A stretch of 10,581 nt of DNA from DATDWC01 sp035289805 (GTDB taxonomy: Bacteria; Patescibacteriota; Gracilibacteria; Peribacterales; Peribacteraceae): the NCBI GenBank assembly GCA_035289805.1, contig DATDWC010000092.1, positions 1 through 10,581 on the forward strand, written 5' to 3'. Positions 1-5,951 of the stretch are shown here, piece after piece (the first letter of the stretch is position 1; the number at the start of each line of letters is the position of its first letter). Below the pieces are notes generated by a model. That model worked only from the letters and a program-made list of their open reading frames with translations, did no database searches and was not told the origin of the DNA. Both the position numbers and the translations under genes were made by a program.

Positions 1-8
1 CCATTTAG

Positions 9-164
9 CGATTCTCATACAACCGTGTTCCCTCTGCCTCGCAGCATCTCAATCTCCTCTACGAGGCAGGAATCGTGACATTCATCAAACGGGGCATGTT
101 TGTTTCGTATCGTCTCCTTCTCAAACAGGAGGAGCCGGTGAAAACGGTGCTCAGAATGTTGTAA
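9..164 (+). pseudogene. C-terminal fragment of an ArsR-family winged-helix regulator
   Basis: Reading from base 9 gives about 51 residues ending at TAA 162-164. They contain SQHLNLLYEAGIV followed by KRGMFVSYRLL, which matches the recognition helix and beta-wing of ArsR/SmtB-type repressors (typical pattern SqHLkvLreAGlV...reGr..Y.L). An in-frame TAG lies at 6-8, and no ATG occurs in this frame before the HTH, so the visible piece cannot be an intact gene. It is either the end of a gene with a frameshift near base 30 or a decayed copy. It converges on the next gene with 7 bases between the stops. The family call is fairly sure; the broken state is tentative because most of the gene lies outside the window. 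Confidence 0.5.
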
Positions 165-171
165 AAATCCG

Positions 172-999
172 TCAGCTCACAGGGTTACGCTTGACGGGAA
201 TAAGTTGATCGCCCTGCTGTTCAAAAACATCGAAACCATCTTTAAGGTTCCTCGTTCTGATAAGTTCTTTGAAGAGCTCCGGATAGACTCCTTTCACCAC
301 GGAACCTTCAGGATAATATGCCGCTGCGAATTGTCCTATCATTTCAGCCCAGCCTACATCTTTCGCAGGGGCGTCAAGGCTTTGCAGAATAGTCATTGGA
401 TCCACAGATCTTTTCTGCAACGCTGCTTGTTGCAATGCATTACCCATCATAAGGTTTGCTGCCTCCATTTCCATTCCATAGGGAGGAAATTCCTGGTTGA
501 TGACTGCCCGCGGTTTGGGTGGATTGCCCTTCAAGCCCTCAGAGTAGAACTGTATCCAAAAGCGTAGTGCCTTTCTCATTTCTTCAATTTGTGGCACATG
601 AAATGCTTCGTGGATCATGAATAGCAGATCGATTTTGTTTTGAAAATTGATATCACTACGCAGCATCATTGTTCTGTTCAATTGCGAAAAGGCAATCGGA
701 ATGCCCTTCTGCTGCCATTCCGCCCCTAGTTCGGCATAGCCGAAACGCTGTGGATCCTGTTCCAAGAGATACAGCGCAATCACAGGAACGCCCAGCCTCT
801 TTGCAATGCGTTCGGCTACCACGGAATTTTTGAGCGGATAGGCTGCATTCGCTTGGATTAATTCGAAGGGAAATCGCAGTGCCTTCTTCAACTGACTTTG
901 CTCGGGAGAAGTATCCGGAAGTCCTTCTACAAGGGGAAGAAAAAATCGCGAACCACCATCTGCTATAGCTCGCTCGAAGCTTTCAATTTTTTGTTGCAT
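172..999 (-). CDS. Uncharacterised protein with an HExxH zincin-like motif
   Basis: From ATG 999 the product is 275 residues. The frame also opens 30 codons upstream at GTG 1089, but the extra residues are polar low-complexity sequence, whereas ATG 999 has a well-placed GAGGTG. Numbered from GTG 1089, IHEAFH puts an HExxH motif (His160, Glu161, His164) at the end of a hydrophobic helix. About 43 residues later comes YGMEMEA (Glu207/Glu209), which could give the third zinc ligand as in gluzincins. No signal peptide or clear membrane segment is visible, so it is probably cytoplasmic. I do not recognise the family. The peptidase activity is an inference from the motif alone; a non-catalytic helical protein with a chance HEAFH is possible. 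Confidence 0.75.
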   Translation of the reverse strand: MQQKIESFERAIADGGSRFFLPLVEGLPDTSPEQSQLKKALRFPFELIQANAAYPLKNSVVAERIAKRLGVPVIALYLLEQDPQRFGYAELGAEWQQKGIPIAFSQLNRTMMLRSDINFQNKIDLLFMIHEAFHVPQIEEMRKALRFWIQFYSEGLKGNPPKPRAVINQEFPPYGMEMEAANLMMGNALQQAALQKRSVDPMTILQSLDAPAKDVGWAEMIGQFAAAYYPEGSVVKGVYPELFKELIRTRNLKDGFDVFEQQGDQLIPVKRNPVS

Positions 1000-1002
1000 G
1001 GA

Positions 1003-1008
1003 CACCTC
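1003..1008 (-). promoter_or_regulatory. Shine-Dalgarno GAGGTG deciding the start at 999
   Basis: On the minus strand GAGG is followed by TGTCC and then ATG at 999-997, a normal 5-base spacing. The alternative GTG at 1087-1089 has only CCAAATTCCT before it. A CATAAT hexamer lies 14 bases upstream of that GTG and could be the -10 element of this gene, giving a leader of about 90 bases. Confidence 0.5.
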
Positions 1009-1132
1009 GCTTTCTGTTTGCGGAACAGTTTCCTCATGTCTGTAAGACAAGTCCCTTTCCTCCCCCGAAGGTGATGGAGCGTTAATCACAGGAATTTGGA
1101 TGAATTATGTTACCATAAATGGCGTGGGCTGT

Positions 1133-1149
1133 ATCCGCCAAAGGCGGAT
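1133..1149. repeat. Small GC-rich hairpin ATCCGCC-AAA-GGCGGAT
   Basis: A perfect 7-bp stem with an AAA loop lies between the minus-strand gene and tRNA-Ala. Its TCCGCC/GGCGGA core resembles the outer stems (TCCGTC/GACGGA) of the palindromic insert in the tRNA-Leu copy near 6950, so it may be a minimal member of the same extragenic repeat family. There is no U-tract, so it is not an obvious terminator. Confidence 0.55.
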
Positions 1150-1179
1150 GATAGAGCCATCGATCCTTTTCTCTTTTGT

Positions 1180-1255
1180 GGGGCTGTAGCTCAGCTGATA
1201 GAGCGCCGCATTCGCATTGCGGAGGCCAGGGGTTTAAGTCCCCTCAGCTCCACCA
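1180..1255 (+). tRNA. tRNA-Ala (anticodon CGC)
   Basis: Folds as a complete cloverleaf: acceptor GGGGCTG/CAGCTCC, D-stem GCTC/GAGC, anticodon stem CCGCA/TGCGG with loop TTCGCAT (anticodon CGC at 1213-1215), a 5-base variable loop, and T-stem AGGGG/CCCCT. Discriminator A1252 and an encoded CCA (1253-1255) follow. The acceptor carries the G3:U70 pair that marks alanine tRNAs. It reads GCG codons. Unusually, the D-loop AGCTGATA has A at position 19 and the T-loop TTTAAGT has U at position 56, so the normal G19:C56 pair is replaced by A:U. The last 17 bases recur exactly at 2961-2977. Confidence 0.96.
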
Positions 1256-1261
1256 TTCGGG

Positions 1262-1291
1262 AATTGAAATTTCAAAAACGGCGTTTCAATT
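1262..1291. repeat. AT-rich inverted repeat just after tRNA-Ala
   Basis: AATTGAAA at 1262-1269 is the exact reverse complement of TTTCAATT at 1284-1291, separated by 14 bases. It starts 7 bases after the tRNA CCA end. It could be a weak processing or termination hairpin, or a recombinase-binding arm of the proposed attachment site. The sequence alone does not decide. Confidence 0.35.
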
Positions 1292-1365
1292 AAGAATGTT
1301 ACAGATATAGGATATTCTGAACGAGTTCCTTTGGTGTAGGGTCGTGAGTGTGTCGTATATTTTCG

Positions 1366-1521
1366 CTAAAGCTCCTCGGCTAGTCCGATGATGATGCCCT
1401 CAGGGCCACGCAGGAAGCAGAGCCGGTAGATATCCTCGTACTGCGCGATTTCGCCGACGAGTTTTGCACCGTGTTTGCGTAGGCGGGCAACGACGTCGTT
1501 GTCCATCCGCTTCATCGTCAT
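1366..1521 (-). pseudogene. C-terminal fragment of a VOC/glyoxalase-family protein
   Basis: The minus strand encodes 51 residues ending at TAG 1366-1368. They include VVARLRKHGAKLVGEI, then QYEDIYRLCFLRGPEGI and IIGLAEEL. This is the last beta-alpha-beta-beta-beta unit of vicinal oxygen chelate (glyoxalase/bleomycin resistance) proteins, with the usual R.GPEGI metal-site strand. Family members are normally about 120-150 residues. The N-terminal half is missing: an in-frame TGA sits one codon upstream of ATG 1521, and the DNA beyond reads as something unrelated. It is therefore a truncated remnant, probably non-functional, and forms part of the accessory segment after tRNA-Ala. Confidence 0.7.
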
Positions 1522-1522
1522 A

Positions 1523-1627
1523 GATCACCACTATAGCCTACGGGATACTCACCAGATTCAGGAACAGGAACCACTCGATGATCCTGATGTGATCAAGATC
1601 GATGAGGACGGGACGCGGCTGTATTAG
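1523..1627 (+). pseudogene. Unidentified C-terminal gene fragment
   Basis: A plus-strand frame ending in TAG 1625-1627 encodes 34 residues of protein-like composition, including HHYSLRDTHQIQEQEP, DDPDVIKID and a terminal DEDGTRLY. It has no start codon and loses protein-like character where it meets the antisense VOC remnant at about 1521. It looks like the tail of a gene whose rest was deleted at this junction. I cannot name the family, and a chance open frame remains possible. Confidence 0.3.
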
Positions 1628-1638
1628 TGTTCAGAAAA

Positions 1639-2427
1639 TTACTGATTATGCATTTGTGTGACACGTTGCAAGGTTCCGTTGATCAACCAGCGCCAAGCCT
1701 CAACTTCTTTTATAGAATCAGCGCTGCCAAGTAAGTCCCTAATCGGAACCATCGAAGGACGCCTGTTAGCCTCGATCACATAGAATTGATTTGTGCCACG
1801 TCTCTGAATAACATCTACACCAAGCACTAGTTCGTGGACTTTCTTCCCCTTCAGGCCCAGTGCCCGTCCGACTCCTGAAGCAATTCCTGCAACTTTTGCT
1901 GGCAGCATCGGCAAATCAGTATCGAGCTCATGTGCGCGGAGAATATCTTTCTCCACTCGACTATAGGGATGTGAAATTGGGAGAGGGTTAAGGGTGATAC
2001 GGCCACCAATTGTCGTGTCGTCCTCTCTCACAAGCATATGATTCGATGCGATGGATCTTGCGTCGAGGAAGAAATCGCTATCAGGATATTCAAGAAGTTT
2101 CGCGGCATCTTCGCTTGCATCCCTGTCATTGGCTTTGTTTTTCTTCACTCCCATGCGATTCGGCGGACCATAAGAAATTTGTGATGCAACTATATGACCC
2201 GTGCAATCAACGAGCACCCTGAACGAACATGGTGCTGAGCCGGGTGTTTCAATGAATTCCTGAGCTATCCAATCACTCTTCTTACCATGAAGTTTCATCC
2301 ACGCTTGGAACCGTTCCAGCTGCTTGGCACTATTCAGCAGATACTTCTGTTGCCCTTTGCATACGGTTTCGTTCTTCATGACGATGGCATCGTTTGAAGG
2401 ATCCCCATTATAATCTTGGTATTTCAC
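1639..2427 (-). CDS. ATP-grasp domain protein, likely the 3' part of a broken gene
   Basis: The 262 residues from GTG 2427 show an ATP-grasp core. AIVMKNE (Lys18) and CKGQQKYLL form the nucleotide-binding strand and glycine-poor loop. DWIAQEFIE (residues 52-60) is the hinge, and SFRVLVDCTGHI the next strand pair. GVDVIQ and FYVIEANRRPSM supply Glu219 and Asn221, the expected Mg-ATP ligands. Such enzymes join a carboxylate to an amine or thiol using ATP; the substrate here is unknown. GTG 2427 has no good ribosome-binding site or promoter. The same frame is open upstream (17 codons, reading as the ATP-grasp entry segment REHVEGIQFPET) back to TAG 2476-2478, and beyond that into the next entry. 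The gene is probably interrupted by an amber codon. Confidence 0.6.
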   Translation of the reverse strand: MKYQDYNGDPSNDAIVMKNETVCKGQQKYLLNSAKQLERFQAWMKLHGKKSDWIAQEFIETPGSAPCSFRVLVDCTGHIVASQISYGPPNRMGVKKNKANDRDASEDAAKLLEYPDSDFFLDARSIASNHMLVREDDTTIGGRITLNPLPISHPYSRVEKDILRAHELDTDLPMLPAKVAGIASGVGRALGLKGKKVHELVLGVDVIQRRGTNQFYVIEANRRPSMVPIRDLLGSADSIKEVEAWRWLINGTLQRVTQMHNQ

Positions 2428-2475
2428 CGTCTCGGGGAATTGAATGCCCTCAACATGTTCCCGAAGAAATGCCTC

Positions 2476-2811
2476 CTACTCAAAGAAACTTGGACGCGGA
2501 CTGGATTGTCTTCCCGATGCAACTTGCGGTGCACTCCGAACGGCGATCCCGTATTTCCCCGATAACTCTGTAATTAATCTCTGTATTTGCATGTAAGAAG
2601 CGTGTGCCTCTTCTACGAGACGAGGTTCATCAGGTACTACACTTTTCCTCCGAGCACTAGAACGAGAGGCATACACCTTCACTGTTTCAGAACCTCTATC
2701 TCTACTCATTGTTTGAATTCTTGAGGCGCGAGGTGTTGGCTCAAAAGTTTCAGATCCCCTGCATCTCTGTCGCGGCTGAGGTTCGATATATGGTTCTGAT
2801 TCAAATCCCAT
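2476..2811 (-). CDS. Disordered Arg/Ser-rich protein, in frame with the ATP-grasp ORF
   Basis: This 111-residue frame begins at ATG 2811 and ends at TAG 2476-2478. Residues 1-65 are low-complexity and rich in Arg, Ser, Pro and Glu (for example RGSETFEPTPRASR, with a second RGSETVKV). Residues 66-90 can form one amphipathic helix (LVEEAHASYMQIQRLITELS). The tail is again disordered. No known domain is recognised. It shares its reading frame with the ATP-grasp ORF directly downstream, so it may be the N-terminal extension of one protein of about 390 codons. A TACCAT hexamer 9 bases before ATG, with TTGCAC 17 bases further up, is a plausible promoter. There is no Shine-Dalgarno sequence. Confidence 0.45.
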   Translation of the reverse strand: MGFESEPYIEPQPRQRCRGSETFEPTPRASRIQTMSRDRGSETVKVYASRSSARRKSVVPDEPRLVEEAHASYMQIQRLITELSGKYGIAVRSAPQVASGRQSSPRPSFFE

Positions 2812-2820
2812 AGGAGGGAG

Positions 2821-2849
2821 ATGGTAATGCTTGCAATTCTTTTGTGCAA
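2821..2849 (-). promoter_or_regulatory. Putative promoter TTGCAC-N17-TACCAT for the 2811 ORF
   Basis: On the minus strand TTGCAC (2849-2844) and TACCAT (2826-2821) are 17 bases apart. The -10 matches the sigma-70 consensus at four of six positions and the -35 at three. The -10 ends 9 bases before ATG 2811, so the mRNA would be nearly leaderless. Confidence 0.3.
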
Positions 2850-2991
2850 TGTCCTTAATGCCTTAGTCATCATCAGAGCTGTTCTCAGCCTTCTTCGAAA
2901 GAATGACCCTCGTTATCGCCACTTATTCGGGAGATTTGAGAGGGAAAAGTTCCCAATCGTTCCCCTCAGCTCCACCAAATTATTCTCGTGA
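2827..2991 (+). CDS. Possible small membrane protein (54 aa)
   Basis: ATG 2827 is preceded by AGGAGG at 2812-2817 (9-base spacing), one of the best Shine-Dalgarno matches in the window; ATG 2821 is a closer in-frame alternative. The product starts with a single hydrophobic helix (LAILLCNVLNALVIIRAVLSLL) followed by a basic tail (RKNDPRYRHLFGRFEREK), the layout of a small inner-membrane peptide. Its last residues, PLSS, are encoded by the 17-base tRNA-Ala repeat, so the present C-terminus would have been created by whatever event placed that repeat. The AGGAGG could also be a coincidence of the opposite-strand leader. Unknown function; may not be expressed. Confidence 0.3.
   Translation: MLAILLCNVLNALVIIRAVLSLLRKNDPRYRHLFGRFEREKFPIVPLSSTKLFS
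2961..2977 (+). repeat. Direct repeat of the tRNA-Ala 3' end (putative att site)
   Basis: TCCCCTCAGCTCCACCA at 2961-2977 is identical over 17 bases to 1239-1255, the 3' T-stem strand, acceptor strand and CCA of tRNA-Ala, in the same orientation. The bases on both sides differ and no cloverleaf forms here. This is the arrangement left when an element integrates into a tRNA 3' end, and it brackets 1256-2960. tmRNA genes can end in a similar sequence, but no tmRNA 5' end or T-loop is present. Confidence 0.7.
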
Positions 2992-2997
2992 TACACT
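2992..2997 (+). promoter_or_regulatory. -10-like TACACT before the DUF1801 gene
   Basis: TACACT matches TATAAT at four of six positions and ends 9 bases before GTG 3007, the same spacing as at the lipoprotein gene. No convincing -35 is seen. It lies just outside the tRNA-Ala repeat. Confidence 0.3.
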
Positions 2998-3006
2998 GAG
3001 ATTCCT

Positions 3007-3438
3007 GTGAATATGTTCAAGCCAACGAAGGCGAAATCCGTGAAAGAATATTTGCAATCTCTCCCCCCTGAGCGGCGAGAACCGATGGAATTTCTGCATG
3101 CGATGATTCAGAAGGTATCCCCCAAGTTAAAGCCTCACTTCGCAAGTAACATGCTCGGCTACGGTTCTTTCCCCTACAAAAACTACAAGAAGGAGAAGAT
3201 CGAATGGCCCATCGTTGCGCTCGCAAGCCAAAAGCAATACATGAGTTTGTATGTGTGCGCTGTTCTCGATGGCAAGTACATTGCGGAGATCTACAAAAAA
3301 GATTTGGGAAAAGTGAGCGTGGGCAGGAGCTGTATACGCTTTAAAAAATTGAGTGACTTGAATCTCGTCACCTTAAAGAAGGTCATTAAGGCAGCAGAGA
3401 AGAATCCGGGACTCGTTGGTGCAGGAGAGAAGAATTAG
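3007..3438 (+). CDS. DUF1801 (YdhG-like) domain protein
   Basis: The 143-residue product matches the small DUF1801/YdhG family over its whole length. SVKEYLQSLPPERREPMEFLHAMIQ (residues about 11-35) is the N-terminal helix pair. GYGSFPYKN is the family's first strand and loop. ASQKQYMSLYVCAV (about 73-86) and GRSCIRFKKLSDLNLVTLKKVIKAA (about 106-130) form the later strands and closing helix. Members are single-domain cytoplasmic proteins of about 110-150 residues; their biochemical role is not established. The start is either GTG 3007 or ATG 3013, neither with a good Shine-Dalgarno; TACACT 9 bases upstream favours GTG. It is the first intact gene after the proposed tRNA-Ala island and appears to be transcribed alone. 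Confidence 0.85.
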   Translation: MNMFKPTKAKSVKEYLQSLPPERREPMEFLHAMIQKVSPKLKPHFASNMLGYGSFPYKNYKKEKIEWPIVALASQKQYMSLYVCAVLDGKYIAEIYKKDLGKVSVGRSCIRFKKLSDLNLVTLKKVIKAAEKNPGLVGAGEKN

Positions 3439-3522
3439 CGAGAGCATTGGCTCCACAGCCCACATTCTCGTTTATTCGAATAATAAATGTATTCACGATT
3501 TTCATCGAAAATGAGAAGCCGG

Positions 3523-3528
3523 TATACT
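3523..3528 (+). promoter_or_regulatory. -10 element TATACT of the lipoprotein gene
   Basis: TATACT matches the sigma-70 -10 consensus at five of six positions and ends 9 bases before ATG 3538. Transcription would start only a few bases before the start codon, and no Shine-Dalgarno lies between. The -35 region (TTTCAT near 3500) is weak. Confidence 0.45.
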
Positions 3529-3537
3529 CCATGCACT

Positions 3538-4650
3538 ATGAAGCGAACAATCCTCCTCCTCTCCGTTTTCGCTGTGTCCGTGGTCGCAGTTTCCTGCAGT
3601 ACAACTCCGGAAGATGTGCCTACGGAGCCAACACAGCAGGAATCTTCCACACCTCCGCCACCGCCACTCAATGAGGATGATCTCGTGACAAAGAATGTGA
3701 CCTACACGGGGATTTTGGAGGAAGGTGGTGTGACGATTTACCAGGAGGGGAGTCACAGGTTGATGCTCACGGATGGCAAAATGGTGCTCCTGAAAGCGAG
3801 TGAAGAATCGAGCATCGCGCTTTCTTTGTATGCAGAGAAGCTGGTGCGTGTGCAGGGGGATGTGATGCCAACCGTGGAAGCGGGGGGAACGATTATGGAG
3901 GTGAAGGATATCGCCTGGATCCGTCGTGAGACCGATTCGCAAGGGAACGAGAAGGAAGTAATGCGCGTGCTCTGCGGTGGAGAGAATGGGGCCGGATGTC
4001 CTACCGGATTCTCCTGTGTGCTCTCGGAAGATGGCCCTGGAATGTGTGAGGAGGGAGTAGTGGAGAGTTCGGATTCTTCTTCCTCATCAGACTCCTCTAC
4101 GAGTAGTTCTTCCACGTCTTCGAGCGAAGGCTCCAATAGTTCGATTTCTTCTTCCAGCTCTTCCTCGTCATCTTCCTCTGCAACCTCCTCATCTCCCTCT
4201 TCCTCGACGAGCTCCTCCGCAAGCAGCACGAGTAGTGCTGTGAGCGGCAGCTACAGCCAATCGGTGGAGCTCATGCTCAAAGAAGATTTCTCAGCAGGTC
4301 GCTGGACTCAGGAGTATTGCTCTGCGCACGTTGGGTTCTGTGTGCCTGTGCACAAGAACTGGTACTACAAATCCTTTGGAGCAATGTCCACGGTGCTCTG
4401 GCATGTGGAGATTGGCGCCGTGGATGTGCAGAGTACGGGCGATGGACCGATTGTGGTGGAGCTTAAATCCGGAGACGTTGTAGGGCTTGGTGTTGGGGAT
4501 AGCGATGTACGCGTGGTTGGCGAGCGTGCGATCGGCTACCGGAGCTTCAGTGATAATCGCCACATCGAGATTTCTGGTCCCAAGGATCTCCGTGAGCCTG
4601 TGGAGTACATCACGAAGGGCCTGACGCGCACGGAAGCAGCAGGGGAGTAA
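3538..4650 (+). CDS. Ser-rich linker lipoprotein, uncharacterised
   Basis: The 370-residue product starts with a lipoprotein signal peptide: MKR, a hydrophobic run, then AVSC with lipidation Cys20. The frame opens 17 codons earlier, but only ATG 3538 gives a proper signal peptide. Residues about 21-45 are a Pro/Thr/Glu-rich stalk. Residues about 50-145 form a beta-rich domain (VTYTGILEEG...RLMLTDGKMVLL...LVRVQGDV). Four cysteines at 146, 154, 160 and 170 (CGGENGAGC, GFSC, GMC) form a compact, probably disulphide-bonded knot. Residues about 177-238 are almost pure serine, and a C-terminal domain with Cys261 and Cys268 follows. The serine tract mixes many Ser codons, so it is not a simple DNA slippage repeat. 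It is probably a surface-anchored protein on a flexible arm; its ligand is unknown. It converges with obg, leaving 8 bases between stops. Confidence 0.85.
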   Translation: MKRTILLLSVFAVSVVAVSCSTTPEDVPTEPTQQESSTPPPPPLNEDDLVTKNVTYTGILEEGGVTIYQEGSHRLMLTDGKMVLLKASEESSIALSLYAEKLVRVQGDVMPTVEAGGTIMEVKDIAWIRRETDSQGNEKEVMRVLCGGENGAGCPTGFSCVLSEDGPGMCEEGVVESSDSSSSSDSSTSSSSTSSSEGSNSSISSSSSSSSSSSATSSSPSSSTSSSASSTSSAVSGSYSQSVELMLKEDFSAGRWTQEYCSAHVGFCVPVHKNWYYKSFGAMSTVLWHVEIGAVDVQSTGDGPIVVELKSGDVVGLGVGDSDVRVVGERAIGYRSFSDNRHIEISGPKDLREPVEYITKGLTRTEAAGE

Positions 4651-4658
4651 GAGCTTTT

Positions 4659-5951
4659 TCACCATACGCCACTAACATCTGTCTCACCGATGAATACAGT
4701 TGAGGATTCGTTGGCACCCAAGTTTTTCAGTGCCTTCTGTAAGCCGATGCGCTCTTCGATATCGCGGAAGCGCTGAATGGCGCTGTTATTCCCCCAGTCA
4801 GTCATTTGTGCGATCTGCTCGATTCTCTTCCCGCGCACTCTGAAGAGTGTTTGCTTCCCGATTGTTTCCTCCTCAATTTTGAATGCATCGGTGCGATCCG
4901 AGGTGAGGTGCGGGGAGAGTGTGGGTACCTCTTCTTTTTGTTCTTTCTTCTGAGCGAGGCGCTTCTCCTTTTCCTCTAACACAATAGGTAGAAGTTTATT
5001 CAGGAATTCTTTGATGCCAAAGTGTGTGGCTGCGGCGATCGAGGCAGTAACGTTGATACCATTTTTTCGGAGCTCTTCCACAAAGAGTGCTGGATCATTT
5101 TGGACGAGATCAATTTTATTGAGAACAACGAGCTCGCGCTTCTTTGCGAGGGTGGGGGAGTAGCGCTCAAGTTCCTTTCGAATAATTCGGTAATCCTGTA
5201 CGAGATCTTCCCGGTTCACATCCAGGAGATGTACCAGCGTGCCGCAGCGCTCGATGTGGCGCAGGAACTCGGTGCCAAGGCCTTTGCCATCGCTTGCGCC
5301 TTCGATGAGCCCCGGAATATCGCAGACGATGAATGTACGATCGTAGACTGTGACGACTCCCAAGTTTGGGACGAGTGTCGTAAAAGGATAATCCGCAATT
5401 TTTGGCTTTGCCGCGCTGATCACGGAGATCAGGGTGGATTTCCCCACGCTTGGGTACCCGATGATACCCACCTCTGCGACGAGTTTCAGCTCGAGGTGTA
5501 AATTCCTCACTTTCCCGGTTTCCCCCTTCTCCGCAAAATCCGGTGCCTGACGAATGCTCGTTGCAAAGTGTGCGTTGCCGTAGCCGCCGCGCCCACCCTT
5601 TGCAATCACTTTACTCAAACCATCTTCAAAGAGATCCACGACCAGTTTTCCTGTCTCCGCTTCTGTGATCACGGTGCCCGGAGGCACGCGGAGCACACGA
5701 TCTTTCCCATTTTTTCCTCCACAGCGATCCACACCTCCATTCTCTCCATCCTCTGCATGGAAATCCTTCACCCCTGTAAAGCTCGAAAGCGTATCGGCCT
5801 CATGATCTGCAAGGAAGATGATATCGCCGCCATCGCCGCCATCGCCCCCTGCGGGGCCACCGCGTGGGATGTACTTCTCCCGTCGCCAATCAACGATTCC
5901 ATCGCCACCCTTCCCTCCGTGCACGGTGATTGTGGCTTCATCGAGGAACAT
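4659..5951 (-). CDS. obg: GTPase Obg/CgtA, ribosome assembly factor
   Basis: The 430-residue protein has the three Obg domains. The glycine-rich Obg fold covers residues 1 to about 158 (MFLDEATITVHGGKGGDG, GGPAGGDGGDGGDI). The GTPase domain carries GYPSVGKST (165-173, P-loop), FTT (about 190-192, switch I), DIPGLIEGA (211-219), NKID (278-281) and SIA (304-306). The C-terminal OCT domain (about 355-430) includes FRVRGKRIEQIAQMTDWGN. Obg binds GTP and the large ribosomal subunit, and acts in late 50S assembly and the stress response in the cytoplasm. All catalytic motifs are intact. ATG 5951 is chosen because Obg proteins begin at MF(V/L)DEA; the frame continues upstream but runs antisense to tRNA-Leu. 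The gene is divergent from tRNA-Leu and has no Shine-Dalgarno at the usual distance. Confidence 0.97.
   Translation of the reverse strand: MFLDEATITVHGGKGGDGIVDWRREKYIPRGGPAGGDGGDGGDIIFLADHEADTLSSFTGVKDFHAEDGENGGVDRCGGKNGKDRVLRVPPGTVITEAETGKLVVDLFEDGLSKVIAKGGRGGYGNAHFATSIRQAPDFAEKGETGKVRNLHLELKLVAEVGIIGYPSVGKSTLISVISAAKPKIADYPFTTLVPNLGVVTVYDRTFIVCDIPGLIEGASDGKGLGTEFLRHIERCGTLVHLLDVNREDLVQDYRIIRKELERYSPTLAKKRELVVLNKIDLVQNDPALFVEELRKNGINVTASIAAATHFGIKEFLNKLLPIVLEEKEKRLAQKKEQKEEVPTLSPHLTSDRTDAFKIEEETIGKQTLFRVRGKRIEQIAQMTDWGNNSAIQRFRDIEERIGLQKALKNLGANESSTVFIGETDVSGVW

Noticed and set aside
1096..1293. 65-codon plus-strand ORF over tRNA-Ala
   Set aside because: It reads through a complete tRNA cloverleaf and a hairpin and has no protein-like pattern.
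2600..2977. tmRNA (ssrA) ending in CAGCTCCACCA
   Set aside because: No GGGGCTG 5' end, no TTC-type T-arm and no tag reading frame are found upstream; only the 17-base 3' end is present.
3753..4229. Long minus-strand frame rich in Glu/Asp opposite the lipoprotein
   Set aside because: It is the antisense image of the serine linker; the plus strand has a signal peptide, cysteines and a promoter.
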